Assembly: GCF_003609775.1 (NCBI RefSeq)
Contig: NZ_AP018050.1
Location: forward strand, 434,001-498,000
Length of the DNA: 64,000 nt
Direction of reading: 5' to 3'
Origin: Prevotella melaninogenica
GTDB lineage: Bacteria > Bacteroidota > Bacteroidia > Bacteroidales > Bacteroidaceae
Shown here: positions 44,028 to 54,100 of the stretch, piece after piece
Layout: each line of letters starts with the position of its first letter
Position numbering within the stretch: position 1 is the stretch's first letter
Notes under the pieces: model-generated
Database searches by the model: none
What the model saw: the letters and a program-made list of their open reading frames with translations, nothing else
What the model was told of the DNA's origin: nothing
Position numbers and translations under genes: made by a program

Positions 44028-45963
44028 TTCGTTGAAAAATAGATTTGATAAATATTTGAAGTCCAATTGGTAAAGGAGTATTATCGGTACTTATAGCTTG
44101 GATTATATCATCTTCCGTTTTGCCGTTATCGGCAAGTTTAGAAATAATCTCTCTATAATACTGAGGAATATCCTTGTTTCCAAATATCTCATCAGTTAAT
44201 ATAGATATGTTTGCTCCCAATGTTTCTTGTTGTACTTTTCTAATTACAGATTTATTCTCAAACCGTTCCATTATACAAACATGGTTAGATTTAACCTCAC
44301 GTATCACAAGCGGAGAATGTGTCATTACAATTGCATAGGAATCAAACTCCTCAAGTAATTTATATAGCGCAGAAATCAGAGTCGTTATGGCATTGGGATG
44401 TAGGTGTGTTTCTGGTTCATCAAACAATAATAATGTATCATATCGAAGGGTTGAAACAATGCATGTAAGTAGATATACTAAGGTAGATTCTCCAGAACTA
44501 AGTTTCTGTCTAACATCCGTTAGACTATTAATATCTAATTTGTATTTTTTACCAGATTCACGAAAAAGAGAGTCTATAACAGCAGAAGATAAAATTTTAG
44601 TTAATATATCCCTTAAACTGCGTGTCCTTCCTTTTGCATTAATAAACTTACAAGCTTCTTGTAACTTAAAGTTAATCTCATCACTGGTAATAATTCTTCT
44701 ATTTCCTCCCTCCTTGACAGTAAGTCCAATATATTCATAATTAAAATCATTAGATTTTTCTGGATACTTACAATTGTCATACAGACTGGTTGATACACTT
44801 ATTATTTTACTGAACAGAGGCAATTGTGGTTCGAATAATTCTTGTTTTTTTTGAGACAAGTCTATAGGAAGATTGGAAATCATCTGAGTTTTTCCAACCC
44901 CATTTTTTCCTACAACGGCAAACAGTCGGCTTGGAAGAATCGCTTTACTATTAAATGACACTTCCAATAAGGTCTCATCCTCTGAAAAAGGTGTTTGAAA
45001 ATGATATGTAAAGTGTTCTCTATTTTGTACTTCTATTCCTTCTACTATAAACTTTGCATCTCTTAAAAGACGCTCCGCTTCATTTTCCCTTAATAAGCTT
45101 CTTTTAAATGAATAATCTTGTTCAAATTGATCTTCAATATCTGTAAATATTGCACAATCCTTCAGAGCCCAAAGAACACTTCTATAGCTATCTGGAAAAT
45201 TCTGCTTAATTGTTTGGTAGTATTTAGAACTCTGTCCTAATGAACAAAAGTCATTATCCAATTCTGTAAAACTATCACTTAGGTAATTTTTTGTAATTGT
45301 TCTTGGCTCCTCTTCATTTGTTGTACAAGTAATAATTTTAACTTTCCCTATCTGTAATGACTCAGACTCATCATGATAGTAAAAGAGTCTGAATAACGAA
45401 CTTACACCAAAATCATCCCAGGAGTCTGCTGCAAGAACAAATGAGGGAAATATACTGGGAGTTTCATGTACACCTTGTTTATTAGAATCCCTTTCAACAA
45501 AAAAGGGAATAGTATTACTTGGAATAACTTCATCAACCGCCTTACTATTTTTAACTTCATAAATAGTAAAGTCTTGTTGCCTTTTAGCAACTAATCTCTG
45601 ATTATGAGGTATCAAATAGCTATTTATCAGTTGTACCAGAATCTCTATCAGCCTTTCATCATCTTGAAACTCATCAGAAGGAACTAACTCTATAACTTTT
45701 TGAAATTTATCAATATTTCTGTATATCCCTAATATTTCTGAGAATAAATATTCTTCATTCCAATCCGTATTATTGATATAATGCTGTTGAATATCTCCTC
45801 TCATTGTTTTGAAACGAGCATCTGTAGACGGCAATGAGTCAATATCCCATATTCGACCTATTAAATCCAATATACGGGCACTTTGCCTAAGGCTTTCAAA
45901 GGCACTTTTATCGACTAATGCCTTGAATAAACTTCTTTGTTGAACTAAGGGTAATAAAATCAT
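44002..45963 (-). CDS. AAA/ABC-type ATPase (PtuA-like, Septu-type)
   Basis: 653 residues, no membrane segments. Walker A AVVGKNGVGKTQM (about 350) is followed by an ABC-like signature LSSGESTLVYLL (about 491), Walker B LLLFDEPETHLHP (about 517) and the H-loop AIVMTHSPLVIREVK. The long region ahead of Walker A (~350 residues) is unassigned, in line with OLD/SMC-like defence ATPases. Gene pairing with the HNH nuclease supports a Septu-like system. The upstream neighbour on the same strand is a Res relic 3 nt away, so the original promoter may have been lost or lies in the relic. Confidence 0.8.
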   Translation of the reverse strand: MILLPLVQQRSLFKALVDKSAFESLRQSARILDLIGRIWDIDSLPSTDARFKTMRGDIQQHYINNTDWNEEYLFSEILGIYRNIDKFQKVIELVPSDEFQDDERLIEILVQLINSYLIPHNQRLVAKRQQDFTIYEVKNSKAVDEVIPSNTIPFFVERDSNKQGVHETPSIFPSFVLAADSWDDFGVSSLFRLFYYHDESESLQIGKVKIITCTTNEEEPRTITKNYLSDSFTELDNDFCSLGQSSKYYQTIKQNFPDSYRSVLWALKDCAIFTDIEDQFEQDYSFKRSLLRENEAERLLRDAKFIVEGIEVQNREHFTYHFQTPFSEDETLLEVSFNSKAILPSRLFAVVGKNGVGKTQMISNLPIDLSQKKQELFEPQLPLFSKIISVSTSLYDNCKYPEKSNDFNYEYIGLTVKEGGNRRIITSDEINFKLQEACKFINAKGRTRSLRDILTKILSSAVIDSLFRESGKKYKLDINSLTDVRQKLSSGESTLVYLLTCIVSTLRYDTLLLFDEPETHLHPNAITTLISALYKLLEEFDSYAIVMTHSPLVIREVKSNHVCIMERFENKSVIRKVQQETLGANISILTDEIFGNKDIPQYYREIISKLADNGKTEDDIIQAISTDNTPLPIGLQIFIKSIFQRNEESEILP

Positions 45964-45966
45964 ATC

Positions 45967-46459
45967 CTATTCTTGCATAACGATGTTTTTAAGTTTGTCG
46001 TAACTCTTGACGACATCGAAGATAATTGTACTGTCTGAGATAGAACTGAAATGGCGTTTTGCACATTCTATCTTAGCTTTCTCAACTACTCGGAGCTGGC
46101 TGCTGTCCTCTGAACCTTTTGTTTCAGCAACAAAATAAATATGCTTCACCGCACCCTCACGGAAGACAATTGCCCAGTCGGGATTGTACTTGCCCACTGG
46201 TGTGTTGATATAGAAGCCACGTGGAAGTTTGGTGTACACTTCGACTACCTCTTGACGCTCCAAATCTTCGGCAAAGCGTTTCTCTACTCCCTGACTGTCC
46301 GCAACAACAAGGTCGTAGAGTGACTTCTCACTCCGTATGGCATCAATACCAATAGGTCCTCGGAGTTCATGGGCAGAGAAGATACTTGCATCGTAACGCT
46401 CGTCTAACTTATGATAGGCGATATGTTCTATCACGGCAATGGCTTTCTGCTCATTAATG
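45967..46459 (-). pseudogene. Type III restriction enzyme Res subunit, C-terminal relic
   Basis: The frame …TLVINEQKAIAVIEHIAYHK, then YTKLPRGFYINTPVGKYNPD, WAIVFREGAVKHIYFVAETK and GSEDSSQLR, ends …IVMQE*. The PD-(D/E)xK core NPDWAIV…FVAETKGS is that of the Res endonuclease domain. About 164 codons remain of a ~1000-residue protein. The IS4-family element starts directly at its 5' edge, and the helicase part and the Mod gene are missing. Confidence 0.85.
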
Positions 46460-48120
46460 ACTAAAGTTTCCCACCCCAATAAATAGATAGAAAAATAACA
46501 GTTTGTCGAATTTTCTTTGTAAATTAGTAATCGCTAAAGAACTGATTTTAAAGACAAGACAACAAAACTGTTATGGAAACAAAAATAGAGAAAATAAGTG
46601 AGTTATCCAAACTTTTGAGTGTTAAAACTCGAATGAGTGATGATTTATTTCATTTTTTTGGCAAGTTTGTCATTGGACACCTGTTATCTCGCCTGTCATT
46701 GGAGAAACATGACGGGGTTTCGGCTTCGGAATTAATCCTTTCTCTTTGCCTCTTCCGCATTGTGGGTGAAAGTATTCACAGTATATGCAAACATAAGATA
46801 TATGAGCTTTCAAATCATGGTAAGAACTGTTTCTATCGGATGATGATTCGCCCGCAGATGGATTGGAGACGTTTGATGAACCACTTTGCACTGCGTTATA
46901 TGTGCCTATTGCGTAAGTATGGCGAAGCTCCTCAATCCAATACCACTACATGTTTCATTATAGATGACACTGTATTTGAGAAGAGTGGCGTGAGGATGGA
47001 GGGTATCAGTCGTGTTTACGACCATGTAAAAGGTAGGTGCGTATTGGGCTACAAACTGCTACTTTGTGCATTCTTTGACGGCAAGACAACCATACCCTTC
47101 GATTTTTCACTGCATCAGGAAAAAGGGAAACAAGGCGACTGCGGGCTGACAAAACAGCAACATAGAAAAGCGTATCATACCAAGAGGAATACTGGCAACC
47201 CTGATTATAAGCGCTTTCAAGAGTGTAAGATGTCTAAGATGGAAGTTGCCATGGATATGCTTCGCCGTGGATGGAAGATGGGCTTGCATGCGAAGTATGT
47301 GATTACCGATAGTTGGTTCACCTGCGAGCAACTTATGACATGTGTTAGAAGCATAGGTAAAGGAGCAATGCACTTTGTTGGACTTGCAAAAATGGGAAAG
47401 ACAAAATACACCGTATCAGGCAGGAAGAAAAATGCTGCAGAACTCATTGCCACCTATGAACGTGAACGAGGAAATAACTGCCGTAAGTATAAAGATATAT
47501 TCAGCTCAGCAGACACTTAGGAGATATACCTATTAGAATCTTCCTCATCAAGTATGGCAGGAACTCCGTATGGAACGTCATGCTCACCACGGATACTACG
47601 ATGTCTTTCGTAAAAGCCTTTGAAGTATATCAGATTAGATGGAACATAGAAGTGATGAACAAGGAGACTAAGCAATATCTCGGATTAGGAGGTTATCAAG
47701 GTTGCGACTTTAATGGGCAGATAGCTGACGCAACGCTGTGTTACCTTACATATACTGTCATGACTTTGGAAAAGAGGTTCACAGAATATCAAACCAAGGG
47801 CGAACTCTTTTCGGATATGGAGGACGACCTCATGGCACTCACGTTATGGAAGCGAGTTCTTGCCTATATTGAACGCATTCTTCGTATTTTAGGAGAAACA
47901 CTTGGGTTGATGCCCCAACATCTTATGGCTACGATCAGAGGCAACGACAAAGAGTTGAGCAAAATCCTTGTAATGGCTGAAGCATTGGAAAAATGGGATG
48001 AAGTATATGGGCACACTGCATAACTTCAGTTAGTCATATATTAAAAGTCAATGAATATGGGGAACGATAGGCAAAGGGAAATGAGAAAAGCCAGTGTTTG
48101 AAGGGGTGGGAAACTTTAGT
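46460..48120 (+). mobile_element. IS4-family insertion sequence
   Basis: 1661 bp with 18-bp perfect terminal inverted repeats ACTAAAGTTTCCCACCCC (46460-46477 and complement 48103-48120). No target duplication is visible. The flanks are a Res relic on one side and the cut 3' end of a membrane protein gene on the other, so the insertion was probably accompanied by a deletion. Confidence 0.85.
46573..48023 (+). pseudogene. IS4-family transposase with one frameshift
   Basis: The first part, from ATG 46573, contains SNTTTCFIIDDTVFEKSGVR (first DDE aspartate region) and HAKYVITDSWFTCEQLM (second), and stops at 47518. The second part restarts in another frame: LGDIPIRIFLIKYGRNSVWN, then VMLTTDTTMSFVKAFEVYQI and RWNIEVMNKETKQYLGL (the Y-x-x-R-W-x-I-E-x-x-x-K catalytic E region), to 48023. 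The shift lies near 47500-47515. A single shift suggests decay; programmed frameshifting cannot be excluded. Confidence 0.85.
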
Positions 48121-48880
48121 TAAGTATATATAAGGAACGAAAACCAAGATAATAATCGTCATGAATATTGTACTGTTCTTCACGTTTATACGTGATAGAG
48201 TAACAAGTATCACCGCATAGAAATAAATTAAACTCTTGACAAAGTTTTCCAGTCTTATTGTCCAATTCAGGTTTTGAGTCAGTCATTTCAAAAGATTTCC
48301 CATTAACCTGTATATCAGAAATTTTTGAGGTAGGAGTATTGCCCTGACCCGCATGAAGCCATGACTTCATAGGATAGGTAAACTTTTCCTTTGAATCACA
48401 TATCAAATCAAAATGGATCATATTTTCTACTTTTATAAGCCCCTTCTCTTTATCCACCCAGCTAACTGTTGTATGTGCGTTATAGTCATCATAATAGGAC
48501 ACTTCATTTGTTGGGAAGTAGCCTTTCATCACTTGAAGAAATTGTTTATGAATATTTGGAAACTTATATTTAAACATTTCTTTGGAGATACTATCCCACA
48601 ACTCTGGCAAATCGTTTCTCTTGTTAACAAAATCCTTTGCATATATTATATCCTGCAAATCTTTTTTGAAAATACCAAGAAACTGGGCGGCATTAGTAAG
48701 AAACCCTACAACGACACCAATGATAAGAACATCTGCAACTTTTATAACTAACTCTCTTACTAAAGTATTAGGAAACAACACAAAAAAACCAATTACATAG
48801 GCAAAAATCCCTACAATAAGACATATCCATGGAGAACCAAATTTTAGCGACCTCCATGAGAAGAAGCTTTTTATACTCAT
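48116..48880 (-). CDS. Two-helix membrane protein, 3' end cut by the IS
   Basis: 254 residues. Two N-terminal membrane helices (WICLIVGIFAYVIGFFVLFP and VADVLIIGVVVGFLTNAAQF) are followed by a ~190-residue soluble domain (KDLQDIIYAKDFVNKRNDLP…NEVSYYDDYNAHTTVSWVDK…CYSITYKREEQYNIHDDYYL). The stop codon TAA is formed by the IS terminal repeat, so the natural C-terminus may be longer. Two helices plus a cytosolic β-rich domain is a layout used by some abortive-infection effectors, but no family was recognised. Promoter at 49044-49074. Confidence 0.6.
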   Translation of the reverse strand: MSIKSFFSWRSLKFGSPWICLIVGIFAYVIGFFVLFPNTLVRELVIKVADVLIIGVVVGFLTNAAQFLGIFKKDLQDIIYAKDFVNKRNDLPELWDSISKEMFKYKFPNIHKQFLQVMKGYFPTNEVSYYDDYNAHTTVSWVDKEKGLIKVENMIHFDLICDSKEKFTYPMKSWLHAGQGNTPTSKISDIQVNGKSFEMTDSKPELDNKTGKLCQEFNLFLCGDTCYSITYKREEQYNIHDDYYLGFRSLYILN

Positions 48881-49043
48881 AATATTAAAATTGTTTAGTT
48901 TGTTCTGATATTATTTTAGTCAATCCTCCCCTTTTCATCCATTTCTGAAATAAAAAGTGAGAACGCTTTTCACGAGCAGGTTTGTTATGTCTATCAAAAG
49001 TCACACAACTCTACAAAAAGTAGAGAGGTCCTTTATCTAATTG

Positions 49044-49074
49044 CAAAAGTAATATGTACAAAGCTAATAACCAA
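49044..49074 (-). promoter_or_regulatory. Promoter of the membrane protein gene
   Basis: Minus strand TTG (49072-49074), a 20-bp spacer and TACTTTTG (49044-49051). Leader ~155 nt. Confidence 0.5.
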
Positions 49075-49235
49075 AAAAAATATGTTTTTTTTATGACATA
49101 AATCATTTTACTCTAATTTCTGGCTTATGTGACAAAAATGTGCTTAAAAAGTCTTGAATGAAGATTTTTCTTCTTTCCATACTAATCCCCTTGTGTAGGT
49201 TCAATTTTGATTCTTCAGGAATTTGGAGTGATAAA

Positions 49236-49366
49236 GTAGGCCTACTAAATATAAAAGGCACACAGAGAGGGGGAGAGCACGGAGGTGAAAGCATAAAAGA
49301 CAATTTCACAGAGGTACCGAAGGCACAAAAAGCGACAGAGCCGTAGTGTACGTGTTACTGAAAGCA
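49236..49366. repeat. Inverted dispersed repeat, right copy
   Basis: Reverse-complement relative of 42055-42172, with the words gcacacagagagggggagagc, gaaggcacaaaaagcgacag and agtaggcctact. The rest of the 48881-49602 gap is AT-rich, without a gene. Confidence 0.65.
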
Positions 49367-49602
49367 CTGGTAATAAACGTCTTTAAAACTCGCATATCCT
49401 CTGATGCTCCACGTACCAACGGTGCCTCTGTGCTCTCCATTTCTCTGTGTGACGTTTCTTCAAAGTTCTAATCTCAAAAGATACTTGTCAACACGTTCAC
49501 CCTTCACCTTTCTTAAAAAACTATCTTAACGACTAATTTTATGATGTTTGGCGCAAATCTCCGTTTGTAGATAAAGAATAACAAACCATCAAATAAACAA
49601 AT

Positions 49603-50217
49603 ATGATTTACGGATATATCAGAGTTAGCAGCGATAAACAAACGGTAGAGAATCAACGCTTTGAGATTAGCAATTTTTGTAAACATCAAAATCTTACTAT
49701 TGACGACTGGATTGAGGAAACTATCAGTGGTACAAAGAACTATAGTAAACGAGAACTTGGCAGGCTACTCAAAAAAGTAGGAAAAGATGATATCATCATT
49801 TGCAGTGAATTGTCCCGTCTTGGTCGTAACTTATTTATGATTATGGAGATTCTGAATATCTGCATGACAAAGGAATGTCGGGTGTGGACCATTAAAGACA
49901 ACTACCGACTTGGAGACGACATCCAAAGCAAAGTCCTCGCCTTCGCTTTCGGACTTTCAGCAGAGATAGAACGTAATCTTATCAGTCAGCGAACCAAGGA
50001 AGCATTGGCACGAAAGAAGGCAGAAGGAGTTATGCTTGGTCGTCCTAAAGGCAGCAAAAGTTCTCCCGACAAATACAAACTTTCGGGCAAAGAAATACTC
50101 ATCTCCGAATTATTGAAGAATGGAACTTCTTGTCGTAAGATAGCGAAAATCTGTAAGGTTGATAGGAACACTCTTGCACGATTTATAAAGCTAAGAAGAT
50201 TGGTTGCTAACAATTGA
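49603..50217 (+). CDS. Serine recombinase, Mpi/Hin-type DNA invertase
   Basis: 204 residues. The resolvase/invertase catalytic domain starts MIYGYIRVSSDKQTVENQRF (catalytic serine in RVSS) and has IICSELSRLGRNLFMIMEIL (the S-R-L-x-R active-site motif) and FAFGLSAEIERNLISQRTKE (E helix). The C-terminal HTH KNGTSCRKIAKICKVDRNTL is of the Hin type. Size and start resemble the master invertase Mpi of Bacteroides fragilis, which flips many promoters. Its last codons overlap the start of the silent specificity cassette (TTGA), so it sits at the edge of a probable invertible segment and most likely flips it. Confidence 0.9.
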   Translation: MIYGYIRVSSDKQTVENQRFEISNFCKHQNLTIDDWIEETISGTKNYSKRELGRLLKKVGKDDIIICSELSRLGRNLFMIMEILNICMTKECRVWTIKDNYRLGDDIQSKVLAFAFGLSAEIERNLISQRTKEALARKKAEGVMLGRPKGSKSSPDKYKLSGKEILISELLKNGTSCRKIAKICKVDRNTLARFIKLRRLVANN

Positions 50218-50227
50218 GCGATTTTGT
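50214..50227 (+). repeat. 14-bp inverted repeat, left (putative crossover edge)
   Basis: TTGAGCGATTTTGT here has its exact reverse complement at 52007-52020. Both encode the start of the shared segment (LSDFV), with a related 'taa…aat' just before. It is the outermost identity between silent and expressed cassettes. Confidence 0.7.
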
Positions 50228-51143
50228 GCGGCAACAAGATATCACTTGTGACTTCTCAACATCGGATAGTTGGGTCGTGCTTTCACCGATTGAGCAAAGC
50301 ATTAAAAAGAAGATAGAAGCAGTAGGCACACCATTGAAAGATTGGGATATTAATATCTATCGTGGAGTACTTACAGGTTGTAATGAAGCTTTTATCATCG
50401 ACACTGCAAAGCGTGATGAAATCATATCAAACTGTCAAACTGAGGACGAACGCAAAAGAACGGCTGAACTTATTCGACCGATTTTGCGTGGCAGGGATAT
50501 TAAGAGATATAGCCATGAGTGGGCAAATTTATGGTTAATTTACATTCCTTGGCATTTTCCTTATCAATTTGATGAATCCATTCAAGGAGCATCAACGAAA
50601 GCTGAAGAAGCGTTTAAATTACAATACCCAGCTGTGTATTCACATATGCTCCAATACAAAGAATCTCTGCTAAAGCGTAATAAGGCAGAGACAGGTATTC
50701 GTTATGAATGGTATGCCATGCAAAGATGGGGTGCAAAGTATTGGGAGGATTTTAGTAAGCCAAAGATTATTTTCCAAGAAATAGTTCAGAATAGTCAATT
50801 CTTATATGATGAAACGATTCATTATATGTGTAATGATACTGGTAGGATAATTGTAGGAGCTCAGCTCCCTTTCATCTTAGGAGTTCTTAATAGCAAGTTG
50901 TTTTTTTATGCTGTTAAGAAGTTCTATAGTGGTGGTGTTCTCGGAGAACATGGTATTAGAATGAAACATACATTCTTTGGCAACTTTCCATGTTTATCAT
51001 ATAATAAACAAATAGAAAATGCTGCCAAAGAACTGTCTCAGAAATTTAATATAAATATTGCAGATAAGACAGACAAACTTATCTTTTCGGCTTATTCTTT
51101 AACGAAAGAAGAAATATCAGAAATTCAAGGAGAATTTAAGTAA
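50214..51143 (+). CDS. Silent C-terminal specificity cassette of the type IIG-like methylase
   Basis: 309 codons homologous to the last ~295 residues of the 51136-54504 product: CDFSTSDSWVVLSPIEQSIK, IEAVGTPLKDWDI, TGCNEAFII, CQTEDERKRTAELIRPILRG and RDIKRY are shared. After that the recognition part diverges (SHEWANLWLIYIPWHFPYQF and onward). There is no promoter, no catalytic motif and only a TTG start overlapping the recombinase stop, so it is best seen as a stored alternative target-recognition domain. It converges on the full-length gene, the stops overlapping by 8 nt. Confidence 0.8.
   Translation: MSDFVRQQDITCDFSTSDSWVVLSPIEQSIKKKIEAVGTPLKDWDINIYRGVLTGCNEAFIIDTAKRDEIISNCQTEDERKRTAELIRPILRGRDIKRYSHEWANLWLIYIPWHFPYQFDESIQGASTKAEEAFKLQYPAVYSHMLQYKESLLKRNKAETGIRYEWYAMQRWGAKYWEDFSKPKIIFQEIVQNSQFLYDETIHYMCNDTGRIIVGAQLPFILGVLNSKLFFYAVKKFYSGGVLGEHGIRMKHTFFGNFPCLSYNKQIENAAKELSQKFNINIADKTDKLIFSAYSLTKEEISEIQGEFK
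50433..50506 (+). repeat. 74-bp perfect inverted repeat, left copy
   Basis: Identical over 74 bp to the reverse complement of 51728-51801 and encodes CQTEDERKRTAELIRPILRG followed by RDIK. A further 27-bp identity pairs 50744-50770 with 51515-51541 (EDFSKPKI). These could serve homologous exchange between the two cassettes. Confidence 0.9.
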
Positions 51144-54100
51144 TCTCAACAAAACCAATGGTTTTTCTTTCTTCTTCTGTAAGTCTGTACAACTCAAAAA
51201 GCATGGCGTCTATCTCCATAGCCTTTTGGGTTGTATATTTTTCTTGAATATCATTTATTTTGGAAATGAAAGAATCATTTATCTCCTTTGTTACCTGTAA
51301 TACAGGTATTTTGTCAAAGAATATCTTTCTCAATTCTCTGGTTCCACCTTGTAATTCTGGGAAATTATTTAAAAAGCAGAATTTAAATAATGATGAATTA
51401 AGGAATGCAGTTAAATATGCAACGAAATTACCTGTTATCATAAATGATTTATCATTCTGATAAAATCCTTTTTCATCATAATAAAATGGGATGTACTTTG
51501 TCATATTAGGATACATAATCTTTGGCTTACTAAAATCCTCCAAATAAGCGCAGTTACGGAGATTATATGGAGTATCTCCTTTATCTGCACGAGCAGATAT
51601 TTTATCCCAATATCGGTCTAAATGTACCTTTACTGCAGGATAATCATTAATATCAATACGTGGCAACTTACCTCTGATTCCATTATGGGTGTTGATTAAG
51701 AACAATCCATTCTCTACATACCCGTACCTCTTAATATCCCTGCCACGCAAAATCGGTCGAATAAGTTCAGCCGTTCTTTTGCGTTCGTCCTCAGTTTGAC
51801 AATTATCAAGGATTTCTTTCCTTTTCTCTGTTGATATTATAAAAGCCTCGTTACAGCCAGTCTTTATGCCATAGTTGATTTGGATATCCCAATCTTTTAA
51901 TGGTGTTCCCACTGCCTCTATCTTGCGTTTGATACTTTGCTCGATAGGTGACAGGATTACCCAACTATCTGATGTGGAAAAATCGCACACTGTATGCTGC
52001 TGCTGTACAAAATCGCTCAAATTATTTACGCTATCTTTGTTCTGTTTATTGGTAATGGCGCAGGTTGTTTTATGCTGGTTATTAGACCTTGAGAAAAGTA
52101 AGATATTTGTGTCAACAGTAGCACTCTCAAAAATCTTCACTCCAGCAAAATCGATCAATAACATTGGGTTTGTTTTATTGGCAAAGAAACCTCTTGTCTT
52201 GTCACCATACCCTGCTCGCATCCATTTGTTTGATGTGATGTAGCACAGATAACCACCCTCTTTCAATAGTTGCCATCCTCGCTCATAGAACAAGCAATAG
52301 ATGTCGCCAGTACGAGCAAAAGTAGAATATCCGCAGTCCTCGTACAACTTAGCTAATTCACCACTATTATTCTGAAGTTGAATATACGGCGGATTGCCAA
52401 TGACGATATCAAAACCATCAGCCACTCCGAACATCCATTCAGGATCAAAGAACGGACTAACTGCATTTTGGTCGTATGGATTCCATTCTGCAAGTTGTTT
52501 GGCATCATCAGATGCAAAGTTATTCTCATCAGATAAAAGTTCTATTAGTTTTTCACGTAAGGCTAAATCCTTCTCTCTTAAGCGGTGTTTTGTAGAAGTC
52601 GACTTAGCAGAAAAATGTAGATGACGTATCTGATGTAATTCTTTCTTTATTGACTCTATCTCTTCACTTGTAAAGAAGTTTAACTGACGGTCTTTCTTTT
52701 TCTTTGCAATAAGCGTATTGGCAGACACAAACTTCGTTTCGAGGTTTGGAAGCGTTGGTATTCCAAAGTTGGGCTTTGACGGATCCTTCTCGCAATCACA
52801 TATCAACGAAATAAAGAAGCGTAACTTTGTAATCTGTGCTGCTATGCTTTGTATGTCGCTACCATAAAGGCAATTTTCAATAAGCGATAGTTTCAAATCA
52901 TATACATTTTCATCTGGCGAAATACGCTCCAGTATCTCAACTATTCTGTTGAGCAGTCCCATTGGGAACGCACCAGATCCACAGGCTGGGTCAAGTATCT
53001 TTACACGCTTTAATCGTTCTGCTGTTCTCTTATATTCTTCTGCCTCCGCCTCGTCAAAGCTGAAATCACTACTGAACAATGAACGCACAAAATCATTGTT
53101 GCCCAAGTAAGCAATAAGACTTTCGTCAACCATATAATTGACTATTTCACGAGGGGTATAGAATGACCCACTCTGATTACGTGCCGTTTCTCTCGTCTCA
53201 GGGTTGTAAGCTCCAAGAAGATTCTCGAACACCTTACCCAAGAGTTCAGGATCAAGAGCAACCTGCTGCTCTTCAGGAGAGTTCTCTTCAATGGTGAAGT
53301 TATAACGGCTTAGGATGGATATCAAACCTGTTTCAGGCGCAAAGAACAGGTTGTTAGGAACAACAGCGCGATGCTTGAAACGCCCATCAGCAAATCGCGC
53401 ATCGTTTCTACTGAAACCATCGAAGTTATAGCACTGCTCCACTCCATCACTATAACGTGTCTTATCCAGGCACTCAAACAGCCCACCATTCAAGAATGGA
53501 ACTTCTGCAAAAAGATTGATAACTTCCTGCTCACTGATAGAAAATAATTCCGCATAGCGATATAGCGTCTTGACATCACGCTTGCTTGAGGTGGCGAACT
53601 TACGAGTATTCCCGTTCTCATCCTTGATAGCACGGTTCAACGTACCAAAGAAAAGATTTTGCAGGATAGCATTGTAATAATTCCCCTCCGTTTTACTATA
53701 CGGGTCAAAGTCTTTAAGAATGGTTGAGAGGAAATCAGCATCAAAGATACAATCGGGTACCAACTCTTTTTGTTTGATAAACCAAACAAACATAATACGC
53801 GTTATCATGCGGATTATCTTCTTCTCAATGTCGTCTCGGTCATCATCTTCTATAGCCGTGTCATTGGGAAAGGTTATATTTGACGCGTCACTAACAGCCC
53901 ACTGATACCATTCAAACAAGTCTCTGTAGAATTGTTTAGTAAGAGCCTCGACAGAGAATGCATCCTCTATTTTCGACATATCCAATGTGTCTCTGTTCTC
54001 ATATAGTTTATTAAAGTTATTTGCCGCAGTACGACAAGATTGTCCAGGACCCAACAAGAATGTGTATCGTTTACTGTCTGTGACTTCTTTCTGACCGCCC

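Noticed and set aside
43173..45963. Retron-associated ATPase/HNH module
   Set aside because: No reverse transcriptase or msr/msd-like structure was seen within several kb.
46460..46479. MGWETL start for the Res fragment
   Set aside because: These codons are the IS terminal repeat read with a TTG start; the fragment is a truncated relic, not a new gene.
50214..51143. Independent gene for a second methylase subunit
   Set aside because: No promoter, no start other than a TTG overlapping the recombinase stop, no catalytic motif; the shared segments with the methylase 3' end fit a stored cassette better.
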